Assembly (NCBI GenBank): GCA_947089145.1 | Contig: CAMUJH010000030.1 | Coordinates: 1 to 51,808, forward strand | Length of the DNA stretch: 51,808 nucleotides | Reading direction: 5' to 3' | Origin: an uncultured Hungatella sp. | GTDB lineage: Bacteria > Bacillota > Clostridia > Lachnospirales > Lachnospiraceae | In this document: positions 1-8,221 of the stretch, piece by piece | How positions within the stretch are numbered: the stretch's first letter is position 1 | Layout: each line of letters starts with the position of its first letter | Program-made: the position numbers and the translations under genes | Notes under the pieces: generated by a model | Database searches by the model: none | The model's input: the letters and a program-made list of their open reading frames with translations, nothing else | What the model was told of the DNA's origin: nothing

Positions 1-53
1 GGAGTATCGCCTTGCCAAGGCGAGGGTCGCGGGTTCGAATCCCGTCTCGCGCT
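1..53 (+). tRNA. tRNA-Gly (GCC), 3' part only
   Basis: The window opens inside a tRNA. A 5-bp anticodon stem (7-11 with 19-23) holds the loop TTGCCAA, which gives anticodon GCC at 14-16 and so glycine. A T arm follows (stem 29-33 with 41-45, loop TTCGAAT), then the 3' half of the acceptor stem, CTCGCGC (46-52), and a T discriminator at 53. The 5' acceptor strand and D arm lie before position 1. No CCA is encoded. Confidence 0.93.
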
Positions 54-66
54 TATTGTTATTTAT

Positions 67-106
67 GTCAGGACTTATTTATAAGGTTCCTGACTTTTTT
101 ATTTTT
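67..106 (+). terminator. Intrinsic terminator of the tRNA transcript
   Basis: GTCAGGA (67-73) pairs with TCCTGAC (88-94), and an inner CTTA/TAAG helix continues the stem around a TTTA loop. A T-rich tail (TTTTTTATTTTT) follows. It sits 14 bases after the tRNA end, so it most likely ends the tRNA transcript. The stretch from 107 to 194 shows no further gene. Confidence 0.8.
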
Positions 107-194
107 AGAACACAGGCAGAAAAGCAGCCTAAGCAGTGTCTTTCTGCCAGGCAGCCTGAGAACCATAGAGGGCTTTGGGTATGGAACAGGGCAG

Positions 195-821
195 TCAGCC
201 GCCAAGAGTAATATCCTGTTTAGAATACCAGGCAATGGCATCATCAATATGCTTTGCCGAGAAATCCGGCCAGAAGTCTTCAACCACGTAGATATCCGCA
301 TAGACAGACTGGACAGGCAAAAATCCTGACAACCGTCTTCTGCCGCCCCAGCGGATAATCAGATCAATCCGTGACACATCTGTGGATTTCATAACGGGGG
401 CAAAAGTTCCCTGATGAAAACCGAAATCCCATTCATAACTGTAATTAACAAGAAAATTAATTTTGATTCCGCCTGTTCCAAATGTCCGCCTCGTGGTGTA
501 GGGAAGCAGTTCTTGGGGAAACATGGCGGATTTTGTATTGCCTAAAACCAGCAGATCAGCATTTTCTTTGGAAAGGCAGTTTACGGCTTTCACACAGGCA
601 TCGGAGAATGCAGTCCGCTGTTTGGAGGGGCGCTTGGTGTTGTCAACAGTAAAACCATAAAAAGTCAGTTCTTTTACACCTAAATTGCGGCAGATATGAT
701 AAAGCTGTAAACCGGGAGAAATGCCGTGGGTATACCCCTCTTCTTTTTTAAGTCCTTCTTTTGTGGCCCATCTGCGATTTCCGTCAGGAATAATACCAAT
801 ATGTTTAGGAACTCTTGTCAT
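195..821 (-). CDS. Undecaprenyl diphosphate synthase-family cis-prenyltransferase (divergent)
   Basis: This protein of about 208 residues belongs to the cis-prenyltransferase (UppS) family, which condenses isopentenyl diphosphate onto an allylic diphosphate. The N-terminus carries HIGIIPDGNRRWA, matching the family HxxxIMDGNGRWA with the catalytic Asp. The C-terminus has IIRWGGRRRLSGFLPVQ and then YADIY and WPDF, matching the family's diphosphate-binding Arg/Ser block and the WPDF end. It departs from housekeeping UppS by Pro for Met before DGN, Asp where the Mg-binding Glu of YxExYF is usual, and a short overall length. I chose ATG 821 because GGAGG lies 5 nt upstream. A longer reading frame to 869 lacks such a site. 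It may be an accessory paralogue rather than the essential cell-wall enzyme. Confidence 0.85.
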   Translation of the reverse strand: MTRVPKHIGIIPDGNRRWATKEGLKKEEGYTHGISPGLQLYHICRNLGVKELTFYGFTVDNTKRPSKQRTAFSDACVKAVNCLSKENADLLVLGNTKSAMFPQELLPYTTRRTFGTGGIKINFLVNYSYEWDFGFHQGTFAPVMKSTDVSRIDLIIRWGGRRRLSGFLPVQSVYADIYVVEDFWPDFSAKHIDDAIAWYSKQDITLGG

Positions 822-922
822 GGCTGCCTCCGTTTCTTCTTCATTTACGGAAAGTATTGACATTCTCAACAGAATTATACACGACAGGCAGTTCCTGCTG
901 TTTAAGTATTTTTAATAGGAAC

Positions 923-1720
923 TTACAGAGTGAGAAATTCCGGCTTCCGTTGGTGATATACAGTATAGTAAGAGAAGCCGCAGCATTTTAGAAGTTCTCT
1001 GGCCCGTTCAAAGTCAAAACCAATGTATTCCGGAGAGTGGGCATCAGAGCCGATAGTTAAAAGTTCTCCTCCAAGTTCCCGGTATCGGCACAGAATTTCT
1101 TCACAGGGATTAGGATGGTCAAGGCCATAATGGAATCCTCCCGTATTGCATTCCAATGCTTTTCCCTTTTGAATCAGCACTTTCAATATGCAGTCAATCA
1201 GATCCTGATAATCGCTATAGTGATAATCCCGATTTTTACTTGGCCCGTAGCGGACCACATAATCCAGGTGTCCAAGGGAATCGAAACAGTTCAGATTTTG
1301 TACGCGGCTTAAGGTAACTTCAAAAAAACGGCGGTATGCCTGCTTTTCTGTTTTTCCCTGGAAAAATTCCGGGTAATAAGGGTCAAGGCTGTCTATAAAA
1401 TGACAGGAACCGATAATATAGTCAAATGGATACTGGCTGGAGACTTCCATTAGCTTCCCAGAGATGTGATTCTGAAGTCCAAGCTCTATTCCGATTTCTA
1501 TTTGAATTTTTTCCCGATATTGAGTTTGAAGCTGTTTCATGGCTGGAAAGTATGCGGGCAGATTCAAAGAAAAGTCACAGGAAGATACAACATCCATATC
1601 ATGATGGTCTGTGATACAAATGCGCGGCATGCCGAGAAGAATGGCCTTTTCTATTTGGACGGCAGCAGGGGTCTGGCTGTCGCCGGAGAAATCAGTGTGA
1701 AGATGAAAGTCGCAGAGCAT
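923..1720 (-). CDS. hisJ: Histidinol-phosphatase, HisJ-type PHP family
   Basis: A PHP-superfamily phosphatase of 265 residues, predicted to dephosphorylate histidinol phosphate in histidine biosynthesis. Metal-binding motifs appear in the usual order: FHLHTDFSGD at the N-terminus, TDHHD near residue 38, GIELGLQ near 78, GSCHFID near 104, GHLDYV near 150, ECNTGGFHYG and finally TIGSDAHSPEYIG. The length is typical of HisJ/HisK. The start at 1720 is supported by AGGAGG 8 nt upstream on the minus strand. No other his genes are nearby, so the assignment rests on motifs alone. A different small phosphoester substrate is possible. Confidence 0.85.
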   Translation of the reverse strand: MLCDFHLHTDFSGDSQTPAAVQIEKAILLGMPRICITDHHDMDVVSSCDFSLNLPAYFPAMKQLQTQYREKIQIEIGIELGLQNHISGKLMEVSSQYPFDYIIGSCHFIDSLDPYYPEFFQGKTEKQAYRRFFEVTLSRVQNLNCFDSLGHLDYVVRYGPSKNRDYHYSDYQDLIDCILKVLIQKGKALECNTGGFHYGLDHPNPCEEILCRYRELGGELLTIGSDAHSPEYIGFDFERARELLKCCGFSYYTVYHQRKPEFLTL

Positions 1721-1806
1721 AACAAGTCCTCCTGATTAACGAATATTTGTTGCACACTGAAAATAGTATAACTGAATCTCTGGAAGATTTCCAGAGAAAA
1801 ATGTTA

Positions 1807-1834
1807 TGCAATCTGATCTGTGCAATCTGATCTG
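1807..1834. repeat. Perfect 14-bp tandem direct repeat
   Basis: TGCAATCTGATCTG occurs twice head to tail (1807-1820 and 1821-1834) in the divergent region between the HisJ-like gene and the CapA-family gene. It could be an operator or slippage product; the sequence alone does not decide. Confidence 0.85.
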
Positions 1835-1920
1835 GACAGAGGTTTGCCATACATAGTATCATAGATAGGACAGAATATCCTTAATAAGGGATTTTATCAA
1901 GAGACAGGAGCATGCGTAAA

Positions 1921-3090
1921 ATGAGGGGAGCAGAAAAAGGAATAATTTTTATGGCCGCTGCGGGGATTATTTTGCTGGGCGGCTTGACAGCAGGGCTTTT
2001 TGCAGAAGGAAAGGGAGCCAGAGCAGGAAGAGAATATATTGAGAACGTAATGGGAACCAGCGGGGGAACTGCCGGCAGTGGAGACATCAGAGGTCTGCCT
2101 GAAGAAATATCTGGCATAAGCCAGCAGACAGGGACGGAAAATGAGATGCCTTATGAACCGGAAAACCAGATAGAAATAGAAAATGCAGAAGAAAACAGGG
2201 AGGCTTGGGACAGTGAGAAGGCTCTGGAACAGGCTCCCTCTGAGGTTGTGATGCTGTTTGCCGGTGACGTATATTTTTCCAGCCATGTTCTGAACGCATA
2301 TGATAAGGCAGGAGGAATTCAGGGGGTTTTGGACCAGGAAATCCGGTCAGAGATCCAGAAAGCAGATATTTTCATGGTCAATCAGGAGTTTCCGTTTACT
2401 GAGAGAGGCACTGCGGCCGCAGATAAGCAGTTTACATTCCGGGTGCCGGAGAGCAGAATGCATCTTATGCAGGAGATGGGGATTGACATTGTGACCCTGG
2501 CCAATAACCATATTCTGGATTTTGGGACAGAGGGACTTTTGGACAGCTGCAGTGCTTTAGATAAGGCAGGGATTTTGTATGTGGGGGCCGGGGAGGATCT
2601 GGAACGGGCCAGCGCCCTTCAGACGGTTGTCATAGGAGACAAAAAGATCGGCTTTCTGGGAACTTCCAGAGTTTATATGGATGCCAGCTGGGCGGCAGGA
2701 AATTCCCATCCCGGAGTATTTTCTACATACGATGTCACTTTGCCGCTTAAAGTGATTGAGGAGGCAAAACAGAACTGTGATTACCTGGTGGTGTATGTGC
2801 ACTGGGGAGTAGAAAAAGAGACTGCGCCAAAGGACTATCAGCAAGCAATGGGGCGGGCGTATATTGATGCCGGGGCAGACCTGGTAGTGGGAAGCCATCC
2901 TCATGTGCTGCAGGAGACGGAAGAATACAAAGGAAAGACCATTGTTTACAGCCTGGGGAATTTTGTGTTCGGAAGCAGTATTTTGGAGACAGCGCTGTTA
3001 AAAGTAGTCTGGGAGCAGGACAATACGACGGTTTCCATGATTCCCTGTACGTCGTCAGGGGGATATACCCATACGGCATTGTCGCCGTAG
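1921..3090 (+). CDS. CapA-family poly-gamma-glutamate synthesis/metallophosphatase-fold protein
   Basis: A membrane-anchored protein of about 389 residues with the CapA (PGA_cap) calcineurin-like fold. An N-terminal hydrophobic segment (about residues 8-27) is followed by a low-complexity, acidic linker to about residue 105. The catalytic-type domain then has MLFAGDVYFS, NQEFPFTERG, TLANNHILDFG, VVYVHWGVE and GSHPHVLQ, in family order. CapA proteins act at the cell surface in poly-gamma-glutamate synthesis or related polymer modification; no capB/C/D neighbours are present, so the substrate is unknown. Two in-frame ATGs exist (1912 and 1921). AGGAG at 1906-1910 is 1 nt from the first and 10 nt from the second, so I prefer 1921. 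Confidence 0.85.
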   Translation: MRGAEKGIIFMAAAGIILLGGLTAGLFAEGKGARAGREYIENVMGTSGGTAGSGDIRGLPEEISGISQQTGTENEMPYEPENQIEIENAEENREAWDSEKALEQAPSEVVMLFAGDVYFSSHVLNAYDKAGGIQGVLDQEIRSEIQKADIFMVNQEFPFTERGTAAADKQFTFRVPESRMHLMQEMGIDIVTLANNHILDFGTEGLLDSCSALDKAGILYVGAGEDLERASALQTVVIGDKKIGFLGTSRVYMDASWAAGNSHPGVFSTYDVTLPLKVIEEAKQNCDYLVVYVHWGVEKETAPKDYQQAMGRAYIDAGADLVVGSHPHVLQETEEYKGKTIVYSLGNFVFGSSILETALLKVVWEQDNTTVSMIPCTSSGGYTHTALSP

Positions 3091-3364
3091 ACGATTTTTG
3101 CGTCTGTAAACACAACCCGGCGCAAAAACTTGTCAGGGGGGTGCATAGAACAGCCCTGAAGGCAGGAAGCTGACAGATAACAGATCCGGGGAAAGCCTAA
3201 ACGAAGAATATAAATAGAAAATATAAACATTATTGCACAAAAATATATGTTTTATTGCGCAGGTTTCTGCTATACTTAAAAGAAGAAAAGCGGGGCAGGC
3301 GATATCCCGTCAATCGGCCGGCTGCCTGGCAGCGGGAAAATGAACATAGAAAGGAAAACCAAAA

Positions 3365-4651
3365 ATGAAAACAGAGACTATGAAGCTTCTCGATTCTGCA
3401 GCTACTCATGAACTGATGGCAAAATTGTATGGTGAAGAAAATGTGGAGAAGAATGTAAGACGCTATAAAGACCTGGTTCAAAAGTTTGAAAAGGAGTTTG
3501 GGGACAAAGACATAAAAATGTTTACTTCACCAGGCAGAACGGAGATCAGCGGAAACCACACAGATCACAATCACGGAAAGGTTCTTGCAGGAAGCATTAA
3601 TTTAGACTGCGTAGGCGCGGCGGCGAAAAATGACAATAATAAGGTGAATATTATCAGTGAGACATTTGATCAGAAGTTTTCCATTGATCTGGCGGATTTG
3701 GCACCCAGCACCAAGATGGCCGGAACCGTTGACCTGGTAAAAGGACTTTTAAAGGGATTTCAGGAGATGGGATACAAAATAGGCGGTTTTGACGCTTACA
3801 TAACCAGCAATGTGATCAGTGCTGCAGGCGTCAGCTCTTCAGCTGCATTCGAGATGCTTCTGTGCTCCATCCTTAACGTATTTTTCAATGACAGCAAAAT
3901 GGACGTGGTGGCATATGCCCACATAGGGAAATATTCGGAGAACCATTACTGGAATAAATCTTCAGGGCTTTTGGATCAGATGGCCTGCGCCGTAGGCGGT
4001 TTGATTACCATTGACTTTTATGATCCGCAGAATCCGAAAGTGGAGCAGATTCCTTTTGACTTTGGTTCCCAGAACCACAGTCTGATTATTGTCAATACAG
4101 GAAAAGGGCATGCGGACTTAAGTGCAGACTATTCGTCCATACCCAATGAGATGAAAAAAGTGGCAGAGTATTTTGGAAAAGAAGTCTGTGCCCAGGTGAA
4201 GGAAGAGGATGTAATTGAGAATCTTGCAAAAGTAAGGGCATTTGCAGGGGATCGGTCTGTTATGAGAGCGCTGCATTTCTTTGAAGAGAATAAGCAGGTT
4301 GAAAGGGAAGTAGCTGCCTTGAAGGAAAACCGCTTTGATGAGTTTCTGGCCGGGATTACGGCTTCCGGAAACTCTTCCTGGAAATGGCTGCAGAACTGCT
4401 ATACTACCAGCAATGTTCAGGAGCAGGGGATCAGCGTTGCGCTGGCGCTGACAGAGCTGTTCATCGCAGAGAAGAAAAGAGGGGCATGCAGAATCCACGG
4501 CGGCGGGTTTGCAGGCGTAATTATGGCCATGCTGCCCAATGATCTGGTGGATGAGTATGTGGAGTATATTGAGAAAGCCCTGGGGAAGGGAAATGCCTAT
4601 AAAATGAGTATACGCCCTTACGGGGCTGTCTGCGTAGACGAGATGGTATAG
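3365..4651 (+). CDS. galK: Galactokinase (GHMP kinase family)
   Basis: A 428-residue GHMP-family sugar kinase, best read as galactokinase, which phosphorylates galactose at C1 with ATP in the Leloir pathway. The N-terminal galactokinase signature is SPGRTEISGNHTDHNHG. The ATP-binding motif is SAAGVSSSAAFEM, LLDQMACAVGG carries the catalytic-type Asp, and the C-terminal GHMP motif is IHGGGFAGVIMAM. An AAAGGAAA site precedes the ATG. It is a single-gene unit: no galT or galE is adjacent, and a long hairpin follows at once. A TATACT at 3271-3276 is a possible -10, but I see no good -35. An atypical GHMP sugar kinase cannot be excluded. Confidence 0.88.
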   Translation: MKTETMKLLDSAATHELMAKLYGEENVEKNVRRYKDLVQKFEKEFGDKDIKMFTSPGRTEISGNHTDHNHGKVLAGSINLDCVGAAAKNDNNKVNIISETFDQKFSIDLADLAPSTKMAGTVDLVKGLLKGFQEMGYKIGGFDAYITSNVISAAGVSSSAAFEMLLCSILNVFFNDSKMDVVAYAHIGKYSENHYWNKSSGLLDQMACAVGGLITIDFYDPQNPKVEQIPFDFGSQNHSLIIVNTGKGHADLSADYSSIPNEMKKVAEYFGKEVCAQVKEEDVIENLAKVRAFAGDRSVMRALHFFEENKQVEREVAALKENRFDEFLAGITASGNSSWKWLQNCYTTSNVQEQGISVALALTELFIAEKKRGACRIHGGGFAGVIMAMLPNDLVDEYVEYIEKALGKGNAYKMSIRPYGAVCVDEMV

Positions 4652-4657
4652 AGAAGC

Positions 4658-4705
4658 AAAGCCCTGCCGGCTTTTTGCAATAAGGCAAAAAGCCGGCAGG
4701 GCTTT
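4658..4705. terminator. 21-bp perfect hairpin between convergent genes
   Basis: The sequence 4658-4678 is perfectly complementary to 4685-4705, with a 6-base AATAAG loop. It begins 6 bases after the galactokinase stop and lies between two convergent genes, so it can act as a terminator in both directions. The terminal AAA/TTT pairs and the internal A and T runs take the place of a separate U-tract. Confidence 0.8.
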
Positions 4706-4716
4706 CATAGTGAGTG

Positions 4717-5868
4717 TCAGCTGCCGCAGAGAAGCCTGTACAAAGCAGGATTTACATGATATTCGGAAATAACCCTTTTTGCCTCTTCCAGCGCTTCCTG
4801 CCTGGCAGACCGGGATTTTGCGGGATTTTGGACGGCGCGTATCAGTATATTTTTCGGCGTGTGCTCCAAATCGACAAATTCCAGCAGCTGAGTGTTATAA
4901 CCGGAATATTCTAAAAGATTTGCCCGGATGGCGTCTGTCATCAGGGCGGAAAACCGTTCGCAGATAATGCCGTATCGTGTGAACAGGGAAAAGGTATCCG
5001 TGGAGATCTGCTTATTTAATTCATGCTGGCAGCAGGGAACAGAGAAAATCATTTTGGCGTTCCATGCGACTGCATTGAAGAGAGCATAGTCAGTTGCAGT
5101 GTCACAGGCATGAAGGGTGATAACCATATCCACGTCAAAGGGGCATTGAAAGCCATGAATATCCCCAAGTTCAAACTTTAGATTTGTATAGCGGTATTTT
5201 TCAGCGGCGGCTCTGCATTTTTTTATGACATCCGCTTTCAGATCCAGGCCGATGATATTTACTGTCAGGCGGCGGATTTCTGTCAGATAGTAATAGAGGA
5301 TGAAAGTTAGGTAGGATTTGCCGCAGCCAAAGTCAATAATATTTAAATGCGTGTAAGCCTGCTTTTTTATTACATCATCAATCAGCTCTATAAACCGGTT
5401 AATCTGCCTGTATTTGTCATACATGGGTTTGACTACCTTTCCGCTGGCCGTAAAGATTCCCATGTCAATAAGGGGAGGGATGATTTCGCCTTCCGGCAGA
5501 ATATAATTTTTCTGCCTGTTGTGGGCAGGCGTCCAGGGAAGCTCATAGGGAGTTTTGCCGGCCCTGGAGTTAAACAGGACTTTCTTCTTCTTTGACACGG
5601 AGATGGAGTATTCCCTGTCTTTTGACCATGCATTCAGCTGTCTGTAGCCGTTTTCCAGGCAGTCTATGCATCTGGAAGCGAGCTGGTCAGCCTTCACATT
5701 TTCATGGAAAACCTGAGTGTCAGTGTACTTGGATATCTGGTAATAACTGCCTTTGCTGTCAATGACAATCTTCTTGCAGACCTGGTCTTTGGATACAGGC
5801 TTGCTTATGACAAGCTTAATGGGAGTATCATTCAGGATTGCGGTAACGGAATCAATAATGGAATTCAT
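4717..5868 (-). CDS. Class I SAM-dependent methyltransferase (METTL25/Methyltransf_32-like)
   Basis: A 383-residue protein with a Rossmann methyltransferase domain in its second half. Motif I is IIDFGCGKSYLTFILYYY (about residue 180), followed by the acidic IIGLDLKADV strand, ELGDIHGF, and the characteristic VITLHACDTATDYAL with FSVPCCQHELN. The HACDTATD/PCCQH pattern is that of the Methyltransf_32/METTL25-like group. The N-terminal ~150 residues may bind substrate. The substrate is not known to me; RNA is plausible by family analogy. It reads toward galK and has its own candidate promoter. The start at 5868 has AAAGG a few bases upstream. Confidence 0.8.
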   Translation of the reverse strand: MNSIIDSVTAILNDTPIKLVISKPVSKDQVCKKIVIDSKGSYYQISKYTDTQVFHENVKADQLASRCIDCLENGYRQLNAWSKDREYSISVSKKKKVLFNSRAGKTPYELPWTPAHNRQKNYILPEGEIIPPLIDMGIFTASGKVVKPMYDKYRQINRFIELIDDVIKKQAYTHLNIIDFGCGKSYLTFILYYYLTEIRRLTVNIIGLDLKADVIKKCRAAAEKYRYTNLKFELGDIHGFQCPFDVDMVITLHACDTATDYALFNAVAWNAKMIFSVPCCQHELNKQISTDTFSLFTRYGIICERFSALMTDAIRANLLEYSGYNTQLLEFVDLEHTPKNILIRAVQNPAKSRSARQEALEEAKRVISEYHVNPALYRLLCGS

Positions 5869-5918
5869 GGCTAACCTTTCTGCGGGGGAAGCAACAGGAG
5901 AGAATCAGCCCCGCTTAA

Positions 5919-5947
5919 ATCATAGTTGATAGATAAACTGCGGACAA
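5919..5947 (-). promoter_or_regulatory. Sigma-A-like promoter for the methyltransferase gene
   Basis: Read on the minus strand, TTGTCC (5942-5947) and TATGAT (5919-5924) are separated by exactly 17 bases, about 50 bases upstream of the start codon at 5868. Confidence 0.55.
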
Positions 5948-6010
5948 ATTGTATCACAGAGGACGGGAATCGGCAATGGTTCTTGTGGCTTTTATAAATT
6001 TTGAATGTTG

Positions 6011-6037
6011 CTAGCACTCTTTTTGAATGAGTGCTAA
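6011..6037 (+). promoter_or_regulatory. CIRCE operator (HrcA binding site) of htpG
   Basis: CTAGCACTC, a 9-base spacer and GAGTGCTAA form the CIRCE inverted repeat (consensus TTAGCACTC-N9-GAGTGCTAA) with a single departure in the left arm. It lies just upstream of the -35 hexamer of the htpG promoter. HrcA, the usual repressor, is not encoded in this window. Confidence 0.93.
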
Positions 6038-6044
6038 ATTTTTG

Positions 6045-6073
6045 TTGACAATTTGTTCTATCAGTACTAGAAT
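6045..6073 (+). promoter_or_regulatory. Sigma-A promoter of htpG
   Basis: A perfect TTGACA (6045-6050) and TAGAAT (6068-6073) are spaced by 17 bases. The start codon follows about 50 bases later. Together with the CIRCE element it indicates HrcA-type heat-shock control. Confidence 0.88.
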
Positions 6074-6123
6074 ACTCTGTAGGCAGTAAAAAGATAAATC
6101 AAGAAGAAAAAGGAGTGTTTGAT

Positions 6124-8130
6124 ATGGAAACAAAGACAGGCAGTTTATCTATAAGCAGTGAGAACATATTTCCGGTAATCAAGAAGTGGCTGTATTCTGA
6201 CCACGACATTTTCTACAGAGAGTTGGTTTCCAATGGCTGTGACGCCATCACAAAGTTAAAAAAGCTGGAGCTGATGGGGGAGTTTGAAAAGCCGGAGGAT
6301 GTGGAGTACAAGATCCAGGTAACAGTGAACCCGACGGACAAGACCATTACCGTGACAGATAACGGCATCGGCATGACTGAGGAGGAAGTGGAGGAGTACA
6401 TTAACCAGATCGCTTTTTCCGGTGCACAGGATTTCCTGAATAAATATAAAGATAAGGCCAATGAAGATCAGATCATCGGACATTTTGGCCTGGGCTTTTA
6501 TTCCGCATTCATGGTAGCGGACAAAGTGACCATTGACACATTATCCTATAAGAAGGACGCGAAGCCTGTACACTGGGAATCTGAGGGCGGCACGGAGTTT
6601 GAGATGGGAGACGGGGAAAGAGAGAATTTCGGAACCACCATTACCCTGTATCTGAATGAGGACAGCGTGGAGTTTTCCAACGAATACCGGGCAAGGGAAG
6701 TTCTGGAGAAGTACTGCGGCTTTATGCCGGTGCCGATTTTTCTCAGCAATGCAGAGGCGGAGCCTCAGTATGAGACGATTGAGAAGGATCAGCTGACAGA
6801 GAAGGATACCATCGTAGAGACTATTGTGGAGGAGGCCAAGACAGAGGAGAAAGAGAATGAAAACGGCGAAAAAGAAGTCGTGGAAGTGTCTCCGGCAAAG
6901 GAAAAATATAAGATTCTGAAACGGCCGGCAGCGGTTAACGATGTAAATCCTCTGTGGAACAAGCATCCCAATGAGTGCACGGAGGAGGAGTATAAGTCCT
7001 TCTACCGGAAGGTATTTATGGATTATAAGGAGCCGCTGTTCTGGATTCATCTGAACATGGACTATCCGTTTAACTTAAAAGGCATTTTGTACTTCCCCAA
7101 GATCAATACGGAGTATGACAGCCTGGAGGGAACCATTAAGCTGTACAACAACCAGGTATTTATTGCGGATAATATTAAAGAGGTAATTCCGGAATTCCTG
7201 ATGCTTTTAAAGGGCGCCATCGACTGTCCTGATCTTCCGCTGAACGTGTCCAGAAGCGCCCTGCAGAACGACGGGTTTGTCAAGAAGATTTCTGACTATA
7301 TTACCAAGAAAGTGGCGGACAAACTGACAGGCATGTGCAAAACGGACAGGGAGTCCTATGAGAAATACTGGGACGACATCAGCCCGTTTATTAAATTCGG
7401 CTGCCTGAAGGATGACAAGTTTGAGGAGAAGATAAAGGAGTATGTGCTGTTTAAAGATCTGGATAAAAAGTACATGACCCTTCAGGACTGCCTGGACGAT
7501 GCAAAAGAAAAGCATGAGAACGTTATCTATTATGTCACTGACGAGAAGGAGCAAAGCCAGTACATTAATATGTTCCGGGAAGAGGGGCTGAATGCGGTGA
7601 TCATGAGCCACAATATTGACAGCCCGTTTATCAGCCAGCTGGAGCAGAAGAAGGAAGGCTTAAAGTTCATGCGCATTGACGCTGACATAACTGATACCTT
7701 TAAGGAGGAGATAAAGAAGGAGGACGAGGAAAGCTTCAAGGCAGATACAGACAAGCTGACAGAAACCTTTAAGAAAGCCTTGGGCAATGACAAGCTGGAG
7801 ATCAAAGTGGAGAAGCTGAAAAATGAGCAGGTGGCATCCATGATCACTGTATCCGAGGAAAGCAGAAGAATGCAGGATATGATGAAGATGTACAATATGT
7901 ACGGCATGGACCCCTCCATGTTCGGCAATGAGGGGGAGACTCTGGTGCTCAATGCCAATCACAAACTGGTTCAGTATGTGATGAACCATGGAGAGGGAGA
8001 ACTGACTGAGAAGATCTGCCAGCAGCTTTACGATATGGCTTCTCTGACCCACGGCAGCCTGAGCGCAGAGAGAATGACCAGGTTTGTCAGCCGGAGCAAT
8101 GAGATCATGATGATGATGACGGAGCAATAA
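6124..8130 (+). CDS. htpG: Molecular chaperone HtpG (bacterial Hsp90)
   Basis: Bacterial Hsp90, an ATP-dependent cytosolic dimeric chaperone, of about 668 residues. The N-terminal GHKL ATPase domain shows ELVSNGCDAITKL (metal/ATP Asn), VTDNGIGMTEEE and GHFGLGFYSAFMVA. A highly charged linker of Glu and Lys occupies about residues 225-260, longer than in E. coli HtpG. The middle domain includes LNVSRSALQ with the catalytic-loop Arg. The C-terminal dimerisation domain follows, with no MEEVD tail. The frame also has a GTG at 6115, but AGGAG at 6111-6115 fits ATG 6124 with 8-nt spacing, so I use that. It is a single-gene unit between the CIRCE promoter and a strong terminator. Confidence 0.96.
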   Translation: METKTGSLSISSENIFPVIKKWLYSDHDIFYRELVSNGCDAITKLKKLELMGEFEKPEDVEYKIQVTVNPTDKTITVTDNGIGMTEEEVEEYINQIAFSGAQDFLNKYKDKANEDQIIGHFGLGFYSAFMVADKVTIDTLSYKKDAKPVHWESEGGTEFEMGDGERENFGTTITLYLNEDSVEFSNEYRAREVLEKYCGFMPVPIFLSNAEAEPQYETIEKDQLTEKDTIVETIVEEAKTEEKENENGEKEVVEVSPAKEKYKILKRPAAVNDVNPLWNKHPNECTEEEYKSFYRKVFMDYKEPLFWIHLNMDYPFNLKGILYFPKINTEYDSLEGTIKLYNNQVFIADNIKEVIPEFLMLLKGAIDCPDLPLNVSRSALQNDGFVKKISDYITKKVADKLTGMCKTDRESYEKYWDDISPFIKFGCLKDDKFEEKIKEYVLFKDLDKKYMTLQDCLDDAKEKHENVIYYVTDEKEQSQYINMFREEGLNAVIMSHNIDSPFISQLEQKKEGLKFMRIDADITDTFKEEIKKEDEESFKADTDKLTETFKKALGNDKLEIKVEKLKNEQVASMITVSEESRRMQDMMKMYNMYGMDPSMFGNEGETLVLNANHKLVQYVMNHGEGELTEKICQQLYDMASLTHGSLSAERMTRFVSRSNEIMMMMTEQ

Positions 8131-8145
8131 AAGATATAAAAAGAG

Positions 8146-8191
8146 AAAAGACGGATACACTGGCTGCTGTGAGACAGTGTATCCGTCTTTT
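8146..8191 (+). terminator. Intrinsic terminator of htpG
   Basis: A 17-bp perfect stem, AAAAGACGGATACACTG against CAGTGTATCCGTCTTTT, encloses a 12-base loop. The 3' arm ends in TTTT. It lies 16 bases after the htpG stop and may also serve the converging nitroreductase gene. Confidence 0.88.
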
Positions 8192-8221
8192 GGCCGGTTT
8201 TTAAGCCCTAAGCGGACGCTG

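Noticed and set aside
6115-6126. GTG start for htpG
   Set aside because: The GTG is part of the ribosome binding site AGGAG itself; ATG 6124 has correct spacing.
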